Assembly: GCA_964412195.1 (NCBI GenBank)
Contig: CAYPNP010000029.1
Span: 1 to 54,287, forward strand
Length of the DNA stretch: 54,287 bases
Reading direction: 5' to 3'
Source: CAYPNP01 sp964412195
Lineage (GTDB): Bacteria > Acidobacteriota > JAAYUB01
Made by a program: the position numbers and the translations under genes
The notes under the pieces: model-generated
What the model saw: only the letters and a program-made list of their open reading frames with translations
Databases searched by the model: none
Told to the model about the DNA's origin: nothing
Part shown: piece by piece, positions 1 through 7,489 of the stretch
Layout of the letters: each line of letters begins with the position of its first letter
Position numbering within the stretch: position 1 is the first letter of the stretch

Positions 1-358
1 AGCCCCAGAAGTCGTACTGGGACGGGCACAGGGGGACGAGCACCAGGTCGGCCGGTAAGACGGCGGAACGAAAGATCTTGTTGTCGCGGCCGCCCGTGTC
101 CACCAGGATCACGTCAAAACCGGCGAAGCTGGCGATGTCCTTGTGAACGGTGGGCGACTGGATCTGGGCGGCGGAGAACTCCGGCAATCCGTTGCCGGTC
201 TCGGCCCGCTTCTCCCGGAAGGCGATGCTGGAGGCCTGGGGATCAGTGTCCAGGAGCAGAACCTTCCGGCCGTCGGCGGCGAACAGCGCCGCCAGGTTGG
301 TGCAGAGGGTGCTCTTGCCGACACCTCCCTTCTGGTTGGCGATGGTGATGACTTTCAA
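1..358 (-). CDS. parA: ParA-family partition ATPase (partial, C-terminus off the window)
   Basis: The first ~119 residues of a ParA/Soj P-loop ATPase read toward the left edge; the gene continues beyond position 1. The deviant Walker A motif KGGVGKST lies near residues 10-17, followed by LLLDTDPQAS (A' motif) and VILVDTGGRD (Walker B). ParA proteins bind DNA as ATP dimers and segregate plasmids, chromosomes or integrated elements. The start is TTG at 358: an AGGAGG site (363-368) lies 4 nt upstream and the domain begins at once (KVITIANQKGG). There is no N-terminal helix-turn-helix, which fits the short ParA type of plasmids and integrative elements. It diverges from the primase operon across an AT-rich spacer, so a partition role for the element is likely. 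A ParB partner would lie outside the window. Confidence 0.9.
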   Translation of the reverse strand, partial: MKVITIANQKGGVGKSTLCTNLAALFAADGRKVLLLDTDPQASSIAFREKRAETGNGLPEFSAAQIQSPTVHKDIASFAGFDVILVDTGGRDNKIFRSAVLPADLVLVPLCPSQYDFWG

Positions 359-360
359 AA

Positions 361-784
361 CCCCTCCTACGGATGAAGAAGATAAAAGATGGGGTCAAGA
401 TAGAACAGATGAAACTGATAAAACAACTAAAAAAGATAAATAAGATAAATAATTCATCCTGATTTACAGTGCACCAACTTCACAAGGCCGGCGGACGGAT
501 GATTTCTTTTCTTTAACAAAGCAGGAAATGAAGTGCTTTCCTGCCTGAACCTTTGGAATTTGTGGAGATTCAAAGAGATCCATTTGGAATTATTCACAAA
601 TTTATTGTGGCATGACTTGGAAAAATCCTTGGTTTTGTGGAAAATTCTTCTACATAATTCACTCTATATCCATATATATGAATACTTTGCGGAATTTTAC
701 CGTTGACAGCCGGGCAAAACCGAGTAAAGTCTCTCCCGTTGTCTCGATACCAGGCAACACTTTTTATTTCTGGAGGGACTCGTT
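361..784. other. AT-rich divergent spacer with DnaA-box-like sites; possible replication origin of the integrated element
   Basis: This is the most AT-rich stretch of the window, between divergent parA and the primase operon, and holds no credible gene. TTATTCACA (590-598) matches the DnaA-box consensus TTATNCACA exactly. TGTGGAAAA (636-644) differs from the reverse consensus at one base and TGTGGAGAT (561-569) at two. CACAA (595-599) and TTGTG (605-609) form a small dyad. A run of TATATCCATATATATG near 665-680 would melt easily. Origin function is inferred from position beside parA and a primase. Confidence 0.4.
703..730 (+). promoter_or_regulatory. Candidate sigma70-type promoter of the primase operon
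   Basis: TTGACA (703-708) is a perfect -35. TAAAGT (725-730) follows after 16 nt as a weak -10. It points at the HTH gene at 785, whose ribosome binding site GGAGGG lies at 772-777. Confidence 0.45.
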
Positions 785-997
785 ATGAATACCGACGCGA
801 AGCTCAGCCGACGGCTCGTCACCGTCAAGGACATCCTGACGGCCAACCCCTGCCTCACCCACGGGTGGCTGCGCGAGCAACTCTTCTTCCGCGACCGGAA
901 CGGCCTGGCCAACTGCGTGGTCCAGCTCGGCCGGAAGCTCCTCATCGACATCGACGCCTTCGAGCGGTGGCTCCTCGACCGGCAGGTCCAGCAATGA
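785..997 (+). CDS. Small helix-turn-helix (excisionase/AlpA-like) DNA-binding protein
   Basis: A 70-residue protein. The segment LVTVKDILTANPCLTHGWLREQ has the shape of a helix-turn-helix as in AlpA/MerR-like excisionases. It ends in a helix IDAFERWLLDRQ, like the 'D.VD.WL' ending of excisionase-family wing-helix proteins. GGAGGG lies 7 nt before the ATG. Its stop overlaps the next start (ATGA, 994-997), so it is translationally coupled to the primase-helicase. Small proteins of this kind in integrative elements act as recombination directionality factors or transcription regulators; which one applies here is not visible. The fold assignment comes from sequence pattern only. Confidence 0.6.
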   Translation: MNTDAKLSRRLVTVKDILTANPCLTHGWLREQLFFRDRNGLANCVVQLGRKLLIDIDAFERWLLDRQVQQ

Positions 998-3975
998 TCG
1001 ACCGGAGCCGATTTCTCGAGCGGCTCCAGAACGTCCGACGCGTCCACGACCAGCAGTACCAGGCGAGCTGTCCGGCACACAGGGACTCGGAGCCGTCCCT
1101 GAGCGTGACGTTCACTGCCGAGCGAATCCTGCTGCACTGCTTCGCGGGATGTACGGCGGACTCCATCGTGGCCGCCCTGGGGCTGGAGTGGAGGGATCTC
1201 TTCTCTTCATCCGGAGACTCAGCTTCGGGGGGAGGTGAAACGGCGAAACGGCGAAGCGGCGAAACGGCGAGTGGAAGCGACGGGGCGAAACGGCGAAACG
1301 GCGAGACGGCGAAGGGAATGGCTGCGAGGACCGACGCTACGACGCCGAATCGATCCATCGCTCCTTCGCCGCCACCGGGAAAACAGATCACCGGCGGACG
1401 TCTGACGGTGGCCCGGTTGGCCGAGGCGAAGGGAATCCCGGAGGAGTTCCTGCGCGAGTGGGGCCTCATCGAGCGGAGCGGGGCTGTGGTGATCCCGTAC
1501 AAGGATGCCAAGGGCGAGACACGGGCGGAGCGGATCCGCACCCACGTCACCGCCGCCGAGGGGAGCCGCTGGGTCAAGGGACACGTCCCGATCCTGTACG
1601 GCCTCCATCGCCTGGACGGGGACGACACCCTCTTCCTGGTGGAGGGGGAGTCGGACACCTGGACCCTGGCCCTGTACCAAATGCCGGTGCTGGGCGTGCC
1701 CGGCGCCACCCTGACGGAGAAGATCACGCCCGAGATCTTGGGTGCGGTGCGCACCCTCTACGTGGTCCAGGAGCCGGACCAGGGCGGCTGGGCCTTCGTC
1801 AACGGGATCAGCCGCCGGCTGCGGGAGACCGCCTGGCGGGGCCGGGCCTTCGTCATCCGCATGGAGCGGCTCGGGGTGAAGGACCCGAACGCCCTGCACC
1901 TGCAGGATCCCGGCCGGTTTCGCGCCGTGTTCCGGAAGGCCATGGACGACGCCGAGCAACTGGTCTGGCGGGACGAAGACGAAGAGGAGGGAGAGCCAAA
2001 CACGGTCGGCGACTACCAGGAGGCCCGCGACGGGCTCTACCTGATCAAGTCGGTGCGGGACAGCCTGGAGAAAGTGAAGCTGGCCAACTTCACCGCCCGG
2101 ATCGTGGCGGACCTCCACCACGACGACGGGGTGGAGAGCGCCCGCTTCTTCCAGATTCAGAGCCAGCTCAAAGGGCGGACCGCCTCGTTCATCCTGCCGG
2201 CCCGTCAGTTCGACAGCCTGGGTTGGATCCATGACAAGATCGGCGCCGAGGCCGTGGTCTTCCCCGGCCGCTCGCTGCGGGACCACGTGCGGGTGGCCAT
2301 CCAGCTCCTGAGCCGGTCCATCCGCAACCGGACGGTGTTCACCCATGCCGGCTGGCGGGAGATGGATGGCCAGTGGACCTACCTGCACGGCGCCGGCGCC
2401 ATCGGGCCGGACGGCGATGTGACGGGCGTGGAGGTGGAACTGCCGAAAGGCCTGGGGGCCTTCGCCCTGCCGCCGGTGCCGCACCGCCTGGACCTGACTG
2501 AGGCGGTGACGGACAGCCTGAAGATGATCGAGGTCGCTCCCGACGAGGTGACCCTGCCGGTATTCGCCGCCATCTGGCGGGCGGTGCTGGGCTCAGCCGA
2601 TTTCGGGCTGCACCTGACCGGGCCTTCGGGCTCGGGCAAGTCGGAGCTGGCCGCCCTGGCCCAGCAGCATTTCGGGCCGGGGCTCAACGCGAGGCACCTG
2701 CCCGGCGGCTGGTCCTCCACGGGAAACGCCTTGGAGGTGCTGGCGTTCTCGCTGAAAGACACCCTCTGCGTGGTGGACGACTTTGCTCCCCACGGCGGCG
2801 CAACCGACGTGTGGCGCTACCACCGCGAGGCGGAACGGCTCTTCCGCGCCCAAGGAAACATGGCGGGCCGGATGCGTCTGAGCCGGGACGGCCAGTTACT
2901 GGCGGAGCGCCCACCCAGGGGCTTGGTCCTCTCCACCGGTGAGGACGTGCCGCACGGCCACAGCATCCGGGCACGGCTGCTGGTCCTGGAACTGGAACCC
3001 GGCGCCATGAAGTGGGAGCACCTGACCGAGTGCCAGCGGCTGGCGGCCGACGGCCGGTTCACGGCCGCCACGGCCGGGTTCATCCAGTGGCTGGCCCGGC
3101 GATACCCCGAAGCGCGGACGGCGCTGCGCGAGGACACGAACCGGTTTCGGAACGCTCTCAATCTGTCGGGCGGACACAAGCGTACCCCGGCCAACCTGGC
3201 GGAGCTGGCGGCCGGCCTGCGTGTCTTTTTACTCTTTGCGGTCGAGATCCATGCCATCCCGGACGCGCTGGCGGAAAGCGTTTGGGGACGGACCTGGGCC
3301 TGCTTCGGCGAAGTGGCCCGGACCCAGGCCCAGCAGCAGGAAGCCGCCGACCCGGTGCAGCGGTTCTTCGAGCTGCTCCACGCCGCGCTGGCCAGCGGCT
3401 CGGCCCACCTGGCCGGCCGGGACGGCGGCTGCCCCGCCACGCCCGGCGCCTGGGGCTGGCGGGAAAACCCGAACAGCCAGGGGGTGATGCGGGGACCCGT
3501 GTGGGAGCCGTACGGCCAGCGGGTGGGCTGGGTGGACGGCGAGTCGGTTTACCTGATGCCCGACGCGGCGTACCGGGCGGTCCAGGCCATGACCACCAGC
3601 GGGGGCGAGGGCATCCACATCTCGCCAACCACCCTATGGCGGCGGCTGCGGGAACGCGGCGCCCTGGCCGCCTGCGAGGCCAACAAGCGGACCCTCACCG
3701 TGCGCCGGACTCTCGAGGGGCGAAACCGGCCGGTACTGTTCTTGCGGCCCGGTCTACTGAACATTCCTGCTGACAAAGCTGACAAAGGGGGCACTTATCC
3801 AAATGGCATCAACGATTTATCGTTGTCAGCATGGCAAAATGAAGCTGACAACGTGCTCCCAAAACCGCCGCTCATGCTGACAAAATCCATCCTCCCCTCC
3901 CCGGAGCGGGTGGGCGCCGCCTCGCTTTGGGAGCATGATTGTCAGCCGATTGTCAGCTTGAAAAGGCCATGCTGA
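994..3975 (+). CDS. Primase-helicase of a mobile element (CHC2-like zinc finger, Toprim, P-loop ATPase)
   Basis: A 993-residue replication protein. A DnaG-like zinc finger is formed by C26, H29, C49 and C53. A Toprim-like segment (LFLVEGESDTWTLAL, ~residues 210-225) carries the conserved acidic residue of primases. The C-terminal half holds a P-loop, GPSGSGKSE (~542-550), and a Walker B LCVVDDF (~590-596), typical of DUF927-like or superfamily 3 helicases in plasmid and phage replication proteins. Together these suggest primer synthesis and unwinding at the element's origin. The start at 994 overlaps the upstream stop; reading further upstream gives only arginine-rich shadow sequence. Residues ~82-107 are a low-complexity linker made of CGGCGAAAC-type nucleotide repeats. 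The last ~70 residues are encoded by DNA crowded with GCTGACAA sites. Confidence 0.8.
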   Translation: MIDRSRFLERLQNVRRVHDQQYQASCPAHRDSEPSLSVTFTAERILLHCFAGCTADSIVAALGLEWRDLFSSSGDSASGGGETAKRRSGETASGSDGAKRRNGETAKGMAARTDATTPNRSIAPSPPPGKQITGGRLTVARLAEAKGIPEEFLREWGLIERSGAVVIPYKDAKGETRAERIRTHVTAAEGSRWVKGHVPILYGLHRLDGDDTLFLVEGESDTWTLALYQMPVLGVPGATLTEKITPEILGAVRTLYVVQEPDQGGWAFVNGISRRLRETAWRGRAFVIRMERLGVKDPNALHLQDPGRFRAVFRKAMDDAEQLVWRDEDEEEGEPNTVGDYQEARDGLYLIKSVRDSLEKVKLANFTARIVADLHHDDGVESARFFQIQSQLKGRTASFILPARQFDSLGWIHDKIGAEAVVFPGRSLRDHVRVAIQLLSRSIRNRTVFTHAGWREMDGQWTYLHGAGAIGPDGDVTGVEVELPKGLGAFALPPVPHRLDLTEAVTDSLKMIEVAPDEVTLPVFAAIWRAVLGSADFGLHLTGPSGSGKSELAALAQQHFGPGLNARHLPGGWSSTGNALEVLAFSLKDTLCVVDDFAPHGGATDVWRYHREAERLFRAQGNMAGRMRLSRDGQLLAERPPRGLVLSTGEDVPHGHSIRARLLVLELEPGAMKWEHLTECQRLAADGRFTAATAGFIQWLARRYPEARTALREDTNRFRNALNLSGGHKRTPANLAELAAGLRVFLLFAVEIHAIPDALAESVWGRTWACFGEVARTQAQQQEAADPVQRFFELLHAALASGSAHLAGRDGGCPATPGAWGWRENPNSQGVMRGPVWEPYGQRVGWVDGESVYLMPDAAYRAVQAMTTSGGEGIHISPTTLWRRLRERGALAACEANKRTLTVRRTLEGRNRPVLFLRPGLLNIPADKADKGGTYPNGINDLSLSAWQNEADNVLPKPPLMLTKSILPSPERVGAASLWEHDCQPIVSLKRPC
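1233..1316 (+). repeat. CGGCGAAAC-type short tandem repeat inside the primase gene
   Basis: About eight degenerate 9-nt units (GGCGAAACG and variants) occur in two blocks and encode a GETAKRRSGETA-like linker. The same unit, in reverse orientation, occurs in the chromosomal spacer at 37312-37343. Confidence 0.75.
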
Positions 3976-3978
3976 CAA
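3769..3978. repeat. Eight iteron-like GCTGACAA / TTGTCAGC sites
   Basis: The 8-mer GCTGACAA occurs at 3769-3776, 3778-3785, 3844-3851, 3876-3883 and 3971-3978. Its complement TTGTCAGC occurs at 3833-3840, 3939-3946 and 3950-3957. The first two copies are tandem with 9-nt period. The primase stop codon lies inside the last copy. Such clusters usually bind a replication initiator or a repressor. Confidence 0.7.
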
Positions 3979-4090
3979 CGGCAATTCACTGAAGTGAAAG
4001 GAATAAAGCCCTCTTTTGGGAGCTTTGGGCGCAAGAATTCCATAGCTGGAGCCCCCCATCCGTTGGATGATAAAGGCTATGGAAAAATCG

Positions 4091-4951
4091 TTAGAGTGTT
4101 TTGGCAGATGCTTTAATAAAAGCAGCTTTGCACCTATCTCTTCGCTCACGGTATTCATCATCTGAAATTTCAATCTGTTCATAGTCGTCTCGATCGAGGA
4201 CGACAAATTCACCATCACGAAATTCAAGTCTATGATCTGGACCTACGAGGTGGCAATTAGGCAAGTAGATAGTCTTTACAAAGGGATGGTTCTCATACTC
4301 ACGACGTAAGAATGACTCACCCGGGATATTCGGTATGAACCATGGTTGGGTACCCAGCGCAGAGAACTGGCAACGTATGATTCTATCGAGAGCTCTGATT
4401 GCGTCCAGTGCTAGAGCATGATCATTTTCATCGGTTTGTGGTTGGAAGTGGATTGCATGATTGCGGATGGTTTTCAGTGAATCAAAGGCCCCTGTAGCAT
4501 CAGGAAGCAACACCCCCCAATCACTTAGGGTTGAAATCGCTATATCCCAGTTGTCAAAGGATTCTTTCCTATATACCTCTTTGTACTGAAGTGTATGCTT
4601 AAAGTAATCTTTTAGAGAGAGAATTAAGTGATTGAGTATTCGCTCCCCCAAGGCACAAGTCCCAGTTAAGGATGAGTAGAAAGATCCAATAGTAAAAGCT
4701 CTACGATTTTGGGCAGCAAATTTATTATGAAACGCGATTACCGAAAAAGGTTTTGGTCCTAATTCGCAGAAATTCGCAATTTTTTCCTCCGATCCAAATT
4801 CGCCAAACTCTTTGATTAAGCCTTGAGTGATAGCTGTCTTGTTCTTGCGGTGCCCCTCCTTCACTCCCTCTTCCCACTCGTCTTTGATATCCATGTTGAG
4901 TAGGGTCGCTCTAGAATCAAAATCGATTCTTAGTACTCTGTACCTTTTCAC
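4091..4951 (-). CDS. HEPN-like protein of unknown function, low-GC cargo gene
   Basis: A 286-residue protein I cannot place in a named family. Residues 156-170 read FDSLKTIRNHAIHFQ. The R163-x4-H168 pattern after an amphipathic helix resembles the RNase motif (R-x4-6-H) of HEPN domains, common in toxins, Abi and CRISPR-associated nucleases. The rest is mixed alpha-helical with a charged C-terminus; no transmembrane segment is seen. Its GC content is clearly below that of every neighbour, a sign of separate acquisition. It lies 42 nt downstream of the integrase on the same strand, so it may be co-transcribed. A defence or toxin role is a hypothesis. No adjacent antitoxin (MNT or small HTH) is visible. 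Confidence 0.55.
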   Translation of the reverse strand: MKRYRVLRIDFDSRATLLNMDIKDEWEEGVKEGHRKNKTAITQGLIKEFGEFGSEEKIANFCELGPKPFSVIAFHNKFAAQNRRAFTIGSFYSSLTGTCALGERILNHLILSLKDYFKHTLQYKEVYRKESFDNWDIAISTLSDWGVLLPDATGAFDSLKTIRNHAIHFQPQTDENDHALALDAIRALDRIIRCQFSALGTQPWFIPNIPGESFLRREYENHPFVKTIYLPNCHLVGPDHRLEFRDGEFVVLDRDDYEQIEISDDEYRERRDRCKAAFIKASAKTL

Positions 4952-4993
4952 TTGTCGTCCTCGATCAAGAAGCTAAAATTGCTGGCCATATTA

Positions 4994-6082
4994 TCATCTG
5001 AAGAGTTTCGTCATAACCTTCGAAACTGCATCGGTCACTACTTCGTCTGCCAAATGGGAGTAGCGATCGGTCATGGCGCTGGTGCTGTGACCGAGCAACT
5101 TGCCGATCACCTTTAGTGGCACGCCGCTCATGGCCAGGTAGCTGGCGGCGCAGTGACGCAGGTCGTGCCAATGGAAATCCTTGATGTCCGCCTGTTTCAA
5201 GGCCTTCGTGAAGGGAACGCGGATGTCGAGAGGCTTTTTCCCATTGTGAGAGGGAAAGACAAAGGCTGTATCGATCCGACGGACTCTTCCCAAAGACCGT
5301 AGCGCCTCCAGGGCGCCGCCCACGAGCGGCACGCCCCGGCGTTGCTTGTTTTTTGTGATCTCCAGGGTGATCCAGCCACGATCCAGGTCCACCTGGTCCC
5401 ACGTCAGGCCGAGTTGCTCGCCCCGGCGCATGCCGGTGGTGATGGCGAGCAGGACTGCCGGGTACAAATAGCCGCAGTCGCTTTCCCGGCAGGCATCAAG
5501 GAATACCTTCAACTCATCGTTGGTCAAATAGCGGACCCGGCCGGGATTCATGCGCGGCTTGTCCACCATTCCGATCGGCGATTCCTTCAGCCAGCCCCAC
5601 TCCCGCACCGCCATGGCGAACACGTGGCTCAGGGCCATCAGGTAATGCCGGGCGGTGGTGGGGGAGACGCCGCCACCCCGCAGGGCCAGCCGCCGGCCGG
5701 CTTCGCCGCCGGGGCCTTCCAAAAGGAGCTTGTCCCGGCACTCGACGATCAGGGCCGGAGTGATCCGGTCCAGGGAGTGGCTCCCGATCTGGGCGCCCCA
5801 CCACTCCAGACGGGCCGAGATCGTCGGGATAGTGCTCGCTGCTTTTCGGGGAAGCACGTACTTCTTGTAGCGGGTGATGGCCTCGGCCAGGGTGTGCCGG
5901 GTGGATTCGTGCCGGGAAAAGTGTCGTCCCTCCTCCATGGCCACCTCGGTGGTCATGGCCCACTTGCGGGCATCGGTCAGCCGGGCGAAGGACGCGTTCT
6001 CCGGCGGGTATCCTTTCTTGCGGACCTGCACCTGGAACCGAACGCTGCCGTCAGATGAAACTCGCTTCCGAATGGTCGCCAT
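4994..6082 (-). CDS. int: Tyrosine recombinase / integrase
   Basis: A 362-residue phage-type integrase with three recognisable parts: an N-terminal arm-binding region (MATIRKRVSSDGSVRFQVQV), a SAM-like core-binding domain (~60-165) and a C-terminal catalytic domain. The catalytic set is complete: R219 (TGMRRGE), a lysine in the beta-hairpin ITKNKQRRG, H306 and R309 (HDLRH), H332 (LLGH) and nucleophile Y341 (TDRYSHL). I start at 6082 because the family begins with MATIRKR-like sequence; an upstream in-frame ATG at 6142 would add 20 atypical residues. The gene lies beside the 3' end of tRNA-Arg, the usual arrangement for an element integrated in a tRNA gene. Repeated CTGTGACA motifs lie just upstream. 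Confidence 0.93.
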   Translation of the reverse strand: MATIRKRVSSDGSVRFQVQVRKKGYPPENASFARLTDARKWAMTTEVAMEEGRHFSRHESTRHTLAEAITRYKKYVLPRKAASTIPTISARLEWWGAQIGSHSLDRITPALIVECRDKLLLEGPGGEAGRRLALRGGGVSPTTARHYLMALSHVFAMAVREWGWLKESPIGMVDKPRMNPGRVRYLTNDELKVFLDACRESDCGYLYPAVLLAITTGMRRGEQLGLTWDQVDLDRGWITLEITKNKQRRGVPLVGGALEALRSLGRVRRIDTAFVFPSHNGKKPLDIRVPFTKALKQADIKDFHWHDLRHCAASYLAMSGVPLKVIGKLLGHSTSAMTDRYSHLADEVVTDAVSKVMTKLFR

Positions 6083-6173
6083 CGGTCGGCCTCTCCCTCG
6101 TGTTTCCGACACCCAAAGGCGGAAGCCGGGTGGCAGCGTCATCGACTGTTCGGAAGAAAAAAATGAGGGCCGC

Positions 6174-6214
6174 TGTCACAGTGGAAATTGTACTACTGTG
6201 ACACCACTGTGACA
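6174..6214. promoter_or_regulatory. Inverted and direct CTGTGACA repeats upstream of the integrase
   Basis: TGTCACAGTGG (6174-6184) and CCACTGTGACA (6204-6214) are a perfect 11-bp inverted pair. ACTGTGACA also occurs at 6195-6203 and 6206-6214, giving an 11-nt direct period. Placed between int and the tRNA, they are candidate integrase or excisionase arm sites, or an operator. Confidence 0.6.
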
Positions 6215-6261
6215 AGACATTTTTGAGTGAAACAGAAATCCGTGTAATCTATTGAAATATT

Positions 6262-6338
6262 TGGCGCACCCGGAGGGGCTCGAACCCCCAACCCTCGGTT
6301 CCGAAGACCGATGCTCTATCCAGTTGAGCTACGGGTGC
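6262..6338 (-). tRNA. tRNA-Arg, anticodon TCG, CCA encoded
   Basis: The minus strand folds as a full cloverleaf: acceptor GCACCCG/CGGGTGC, D stem GCTC/GAGC, anticodon stem TCGGT/ACCGA with loop CTTCGGA, and T loop TTCGAGC. The discriminator base is G, followed by an encoded CCA (6262-6264). Anticodon TCG occupies plus-strand positions 6302-6304. Its 3' end faces the integrase, so it is the probable attachment gene; the other att copy is not in the window. Confidence 0.95.
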
Positions 6339-6348
6339 GCGGAAGCAC

Positions 6349-6377
6349 ATTATAAGAGCCAGGCAGGGAGATGTCAA
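6349..6377 (-). promoter_or_regulatory. Consensus promoter of tRNA-Arg
   Basis: On the minus strand TTGACA (6377-6372), a 17-nt spacer and TATAAT (6354-6349) form a perfect sigma70-type promoter that ends 10 bp before the tRNA 5' end. Confidence 0.9.
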
Positions 6378-6387
6378 AGAGAGGGGG

Positions 6388-6486
6388 AGAGATTGCGGAT
6401 TGCGAATTGCGGATTTAAAAACATTTCGTGTGGTTCGTGTGGTTCGTGGTCAATTTGCGGATTGCGGATTGCGGATTGAAAACCAA
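6388..6486. repeat. GCGGATT-type heptamer repeats with TTCGTGTGG units
   Basis: Units of GCGAATT/GCGGATT at 6393-6417 and 6457-6480 flank TTCGTGTGG repeated three times (6425-6450). No gene is seen here. The same units recur in many other spacers of the window. Confidence 0.7.
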
Positions 6487-6510
6487 TTCCTGATTTCCTG
6501 AGATCCAGAG

Positions 6511-6542
6511 AAAAAAAACGGGCGGCCCGAGGGGGTCGCCCG
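6511..6542 (-). terminator. Rho-independent terminator of the rplM-rpsI-rpsB-tsf operon
   Basis: Arms 6519-6528 and 6533-6542 pair with one mismatch (a G-T on the plus strand). On the minus strand eight U follow (6518-6511). It lies ~165 nt past the tsf stop. Confidence 0.8.
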
Positions 6543-6605
6543 AAGGATGTTCCAATTTGATTCCGGCGGCGTGACCGGCGGCTGGGTGTTCGTGGCTACT
6601 TGAGA

Positions 6606-6700
6606 GCGTCGATTACGAGCACGAGTACGAGTACTAGCACGAGTACGATCGCGAGCACGAGCACGATTTCAAACAACAGTCCGTCCCGGCGGGACGGACG
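6606..6700. repeat. CGAGTA/CGAGCA hexamer repeat followed by a GC hairpin
   Basis: 6606-6669 is a run of degenerate 6-nt units (CGATTA, CGAGCA, CGAGTA). Next to it GTCCGTCCC (6679-6687) pairs perfectly with GGGACGGAC (6691-6699) across loop GGC. The hairpin ends 7 nt from the tsf stop, so it may protect or terminate the message; it lacks a U-tract. Confidence 0.6.
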
Positions 6701-6706
6701 TCCGGG

Positions 6707-7303
6707 CTACTCTTCGCCGACCTGGAAGCGGACGAAGCGGCGGATCTGGAGGTTCTCGCCGATGGTGGCGATCACGCCGGCCACGTAATCCTTGATGATC
6801 ACGCCGGCCTCCTTGATGTACTCCTGGTCCACCAGGCAGTTGTCCTTGTAGAACTTCTCCAGCTTGCCCTCCACGATCTTGTCGATGACCTGGGCGGGCT
6901 TGCCGCTCTCCTTCATCTGGTCGCGGTAGATCTCGCGCTCCTTGTCCAGGACGGCGGTGGGCACCTCCTCGCGGCGCACCCAGCGCGGCGAGGCCGCGGC
7001 GACTTGCAGGCACAGGTTGTGCACCATCTCGGCGAACTTCTCGTTGCGCGCGACGAAGTCGGTCTCGCAGTTGACCTCCATCATCACGCCCACCTTGTGG
7101 TTGGAGTGGATGTAGGACGCAATAATGCCCTCGTTGGTGGCGCGGCTGGACTTCTTGGCCGCGGCCGACAGGCCCTTCTTGCGCAGGTAGTCGATGGCCT
7201 TCTCCATGTCCCCGCCGTTCTCCTGCAGGGCCTTCTTGCAATCCATCATGCCGGCGGCGGTCTTCTCGCGAAGCTCCTTCACCATGGCCGCAGTGATTTC
7301 CAT
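6707..7303 (-). CDS. tsf: Translation elongation factor Ts, short form
   Basis: EF-Ts exchanges GDP for GTP on EF-Tu. The N-terminal UBA-like domain (MEITAAMVKELREKTAAGMM) and the TDFVARN motif of the core are clear. At 198 residues it is the compact type, with one core repeat instead of the ~280 residues of E. coli. I choose the ATG at 7303: GGAGGA lies 4-5 nt ahead of it, while the ATG at 7315 contains this ribosome site and has none of its own. It is the last gene of the ribosomal operon, 186 nt after rpsB; that gap contains a perfect 8-bp hairpin. Confidence 0.95.
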   Translation of the reverse strand: MEITAAMVKELREKTAAGMMDCKKALQENGGDMEKAIDYLRKKGLSAAAKKSSRATNEGIIASYIHSNHKVGVMMEVNCETDFVARNEKFAEMVHNLCLQVAAASPRWVRREEVPTAVLDKEREIYRDQMKESGKPAQVIDKIVEGKLEKFYKDNCLVDQEYIKEAGVIIKDYVAGVIATIGENLQIRRFVRFQVGEE

Positions 7304-7362
7304 AATATCCTCCATGAATTGGTGGCGCCTGTCGGACCCGGCGGCCGGGGCGCATTCAAAAC

Positions 7363-7382
7363 GGCCCGGATCGCTCCGGGCC
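7363..7382 (-). terminator. Hairpin between rpsB and tsf (attenuator-like)
   Basis: GGCCCGGA (7363-7370) pairs perfectly with TCCGGGCC (7375-7382). On the minus strand it is followed by only four T, so it is more likely a processing or attenuation hairpin than a full terminator. Confidence 0.45.
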
Positions 7383-7489
7383 GGTCGGCAGTCCAGTCAA
7401 AATCAGGCCGCGGGCAGGGCCCGCAGCTCCCCGTTCCGAGGGATTCAGCCCACCGGACGGCCCGCCGGAGCGGGCCGCCGGGCAGCCGG

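Noticed and set aside
1..6261. Prophage
   Set aside because: Integrase and primase are present, but no capsid, terminase, portal or lysis gene is seen; parA and iterons point to a plasmid-like element.
6252..6479. Small protein overlapping tRNA-Arg
   Set aside because: The reading frame is the complement of the tRNA and the adjacent repeats.
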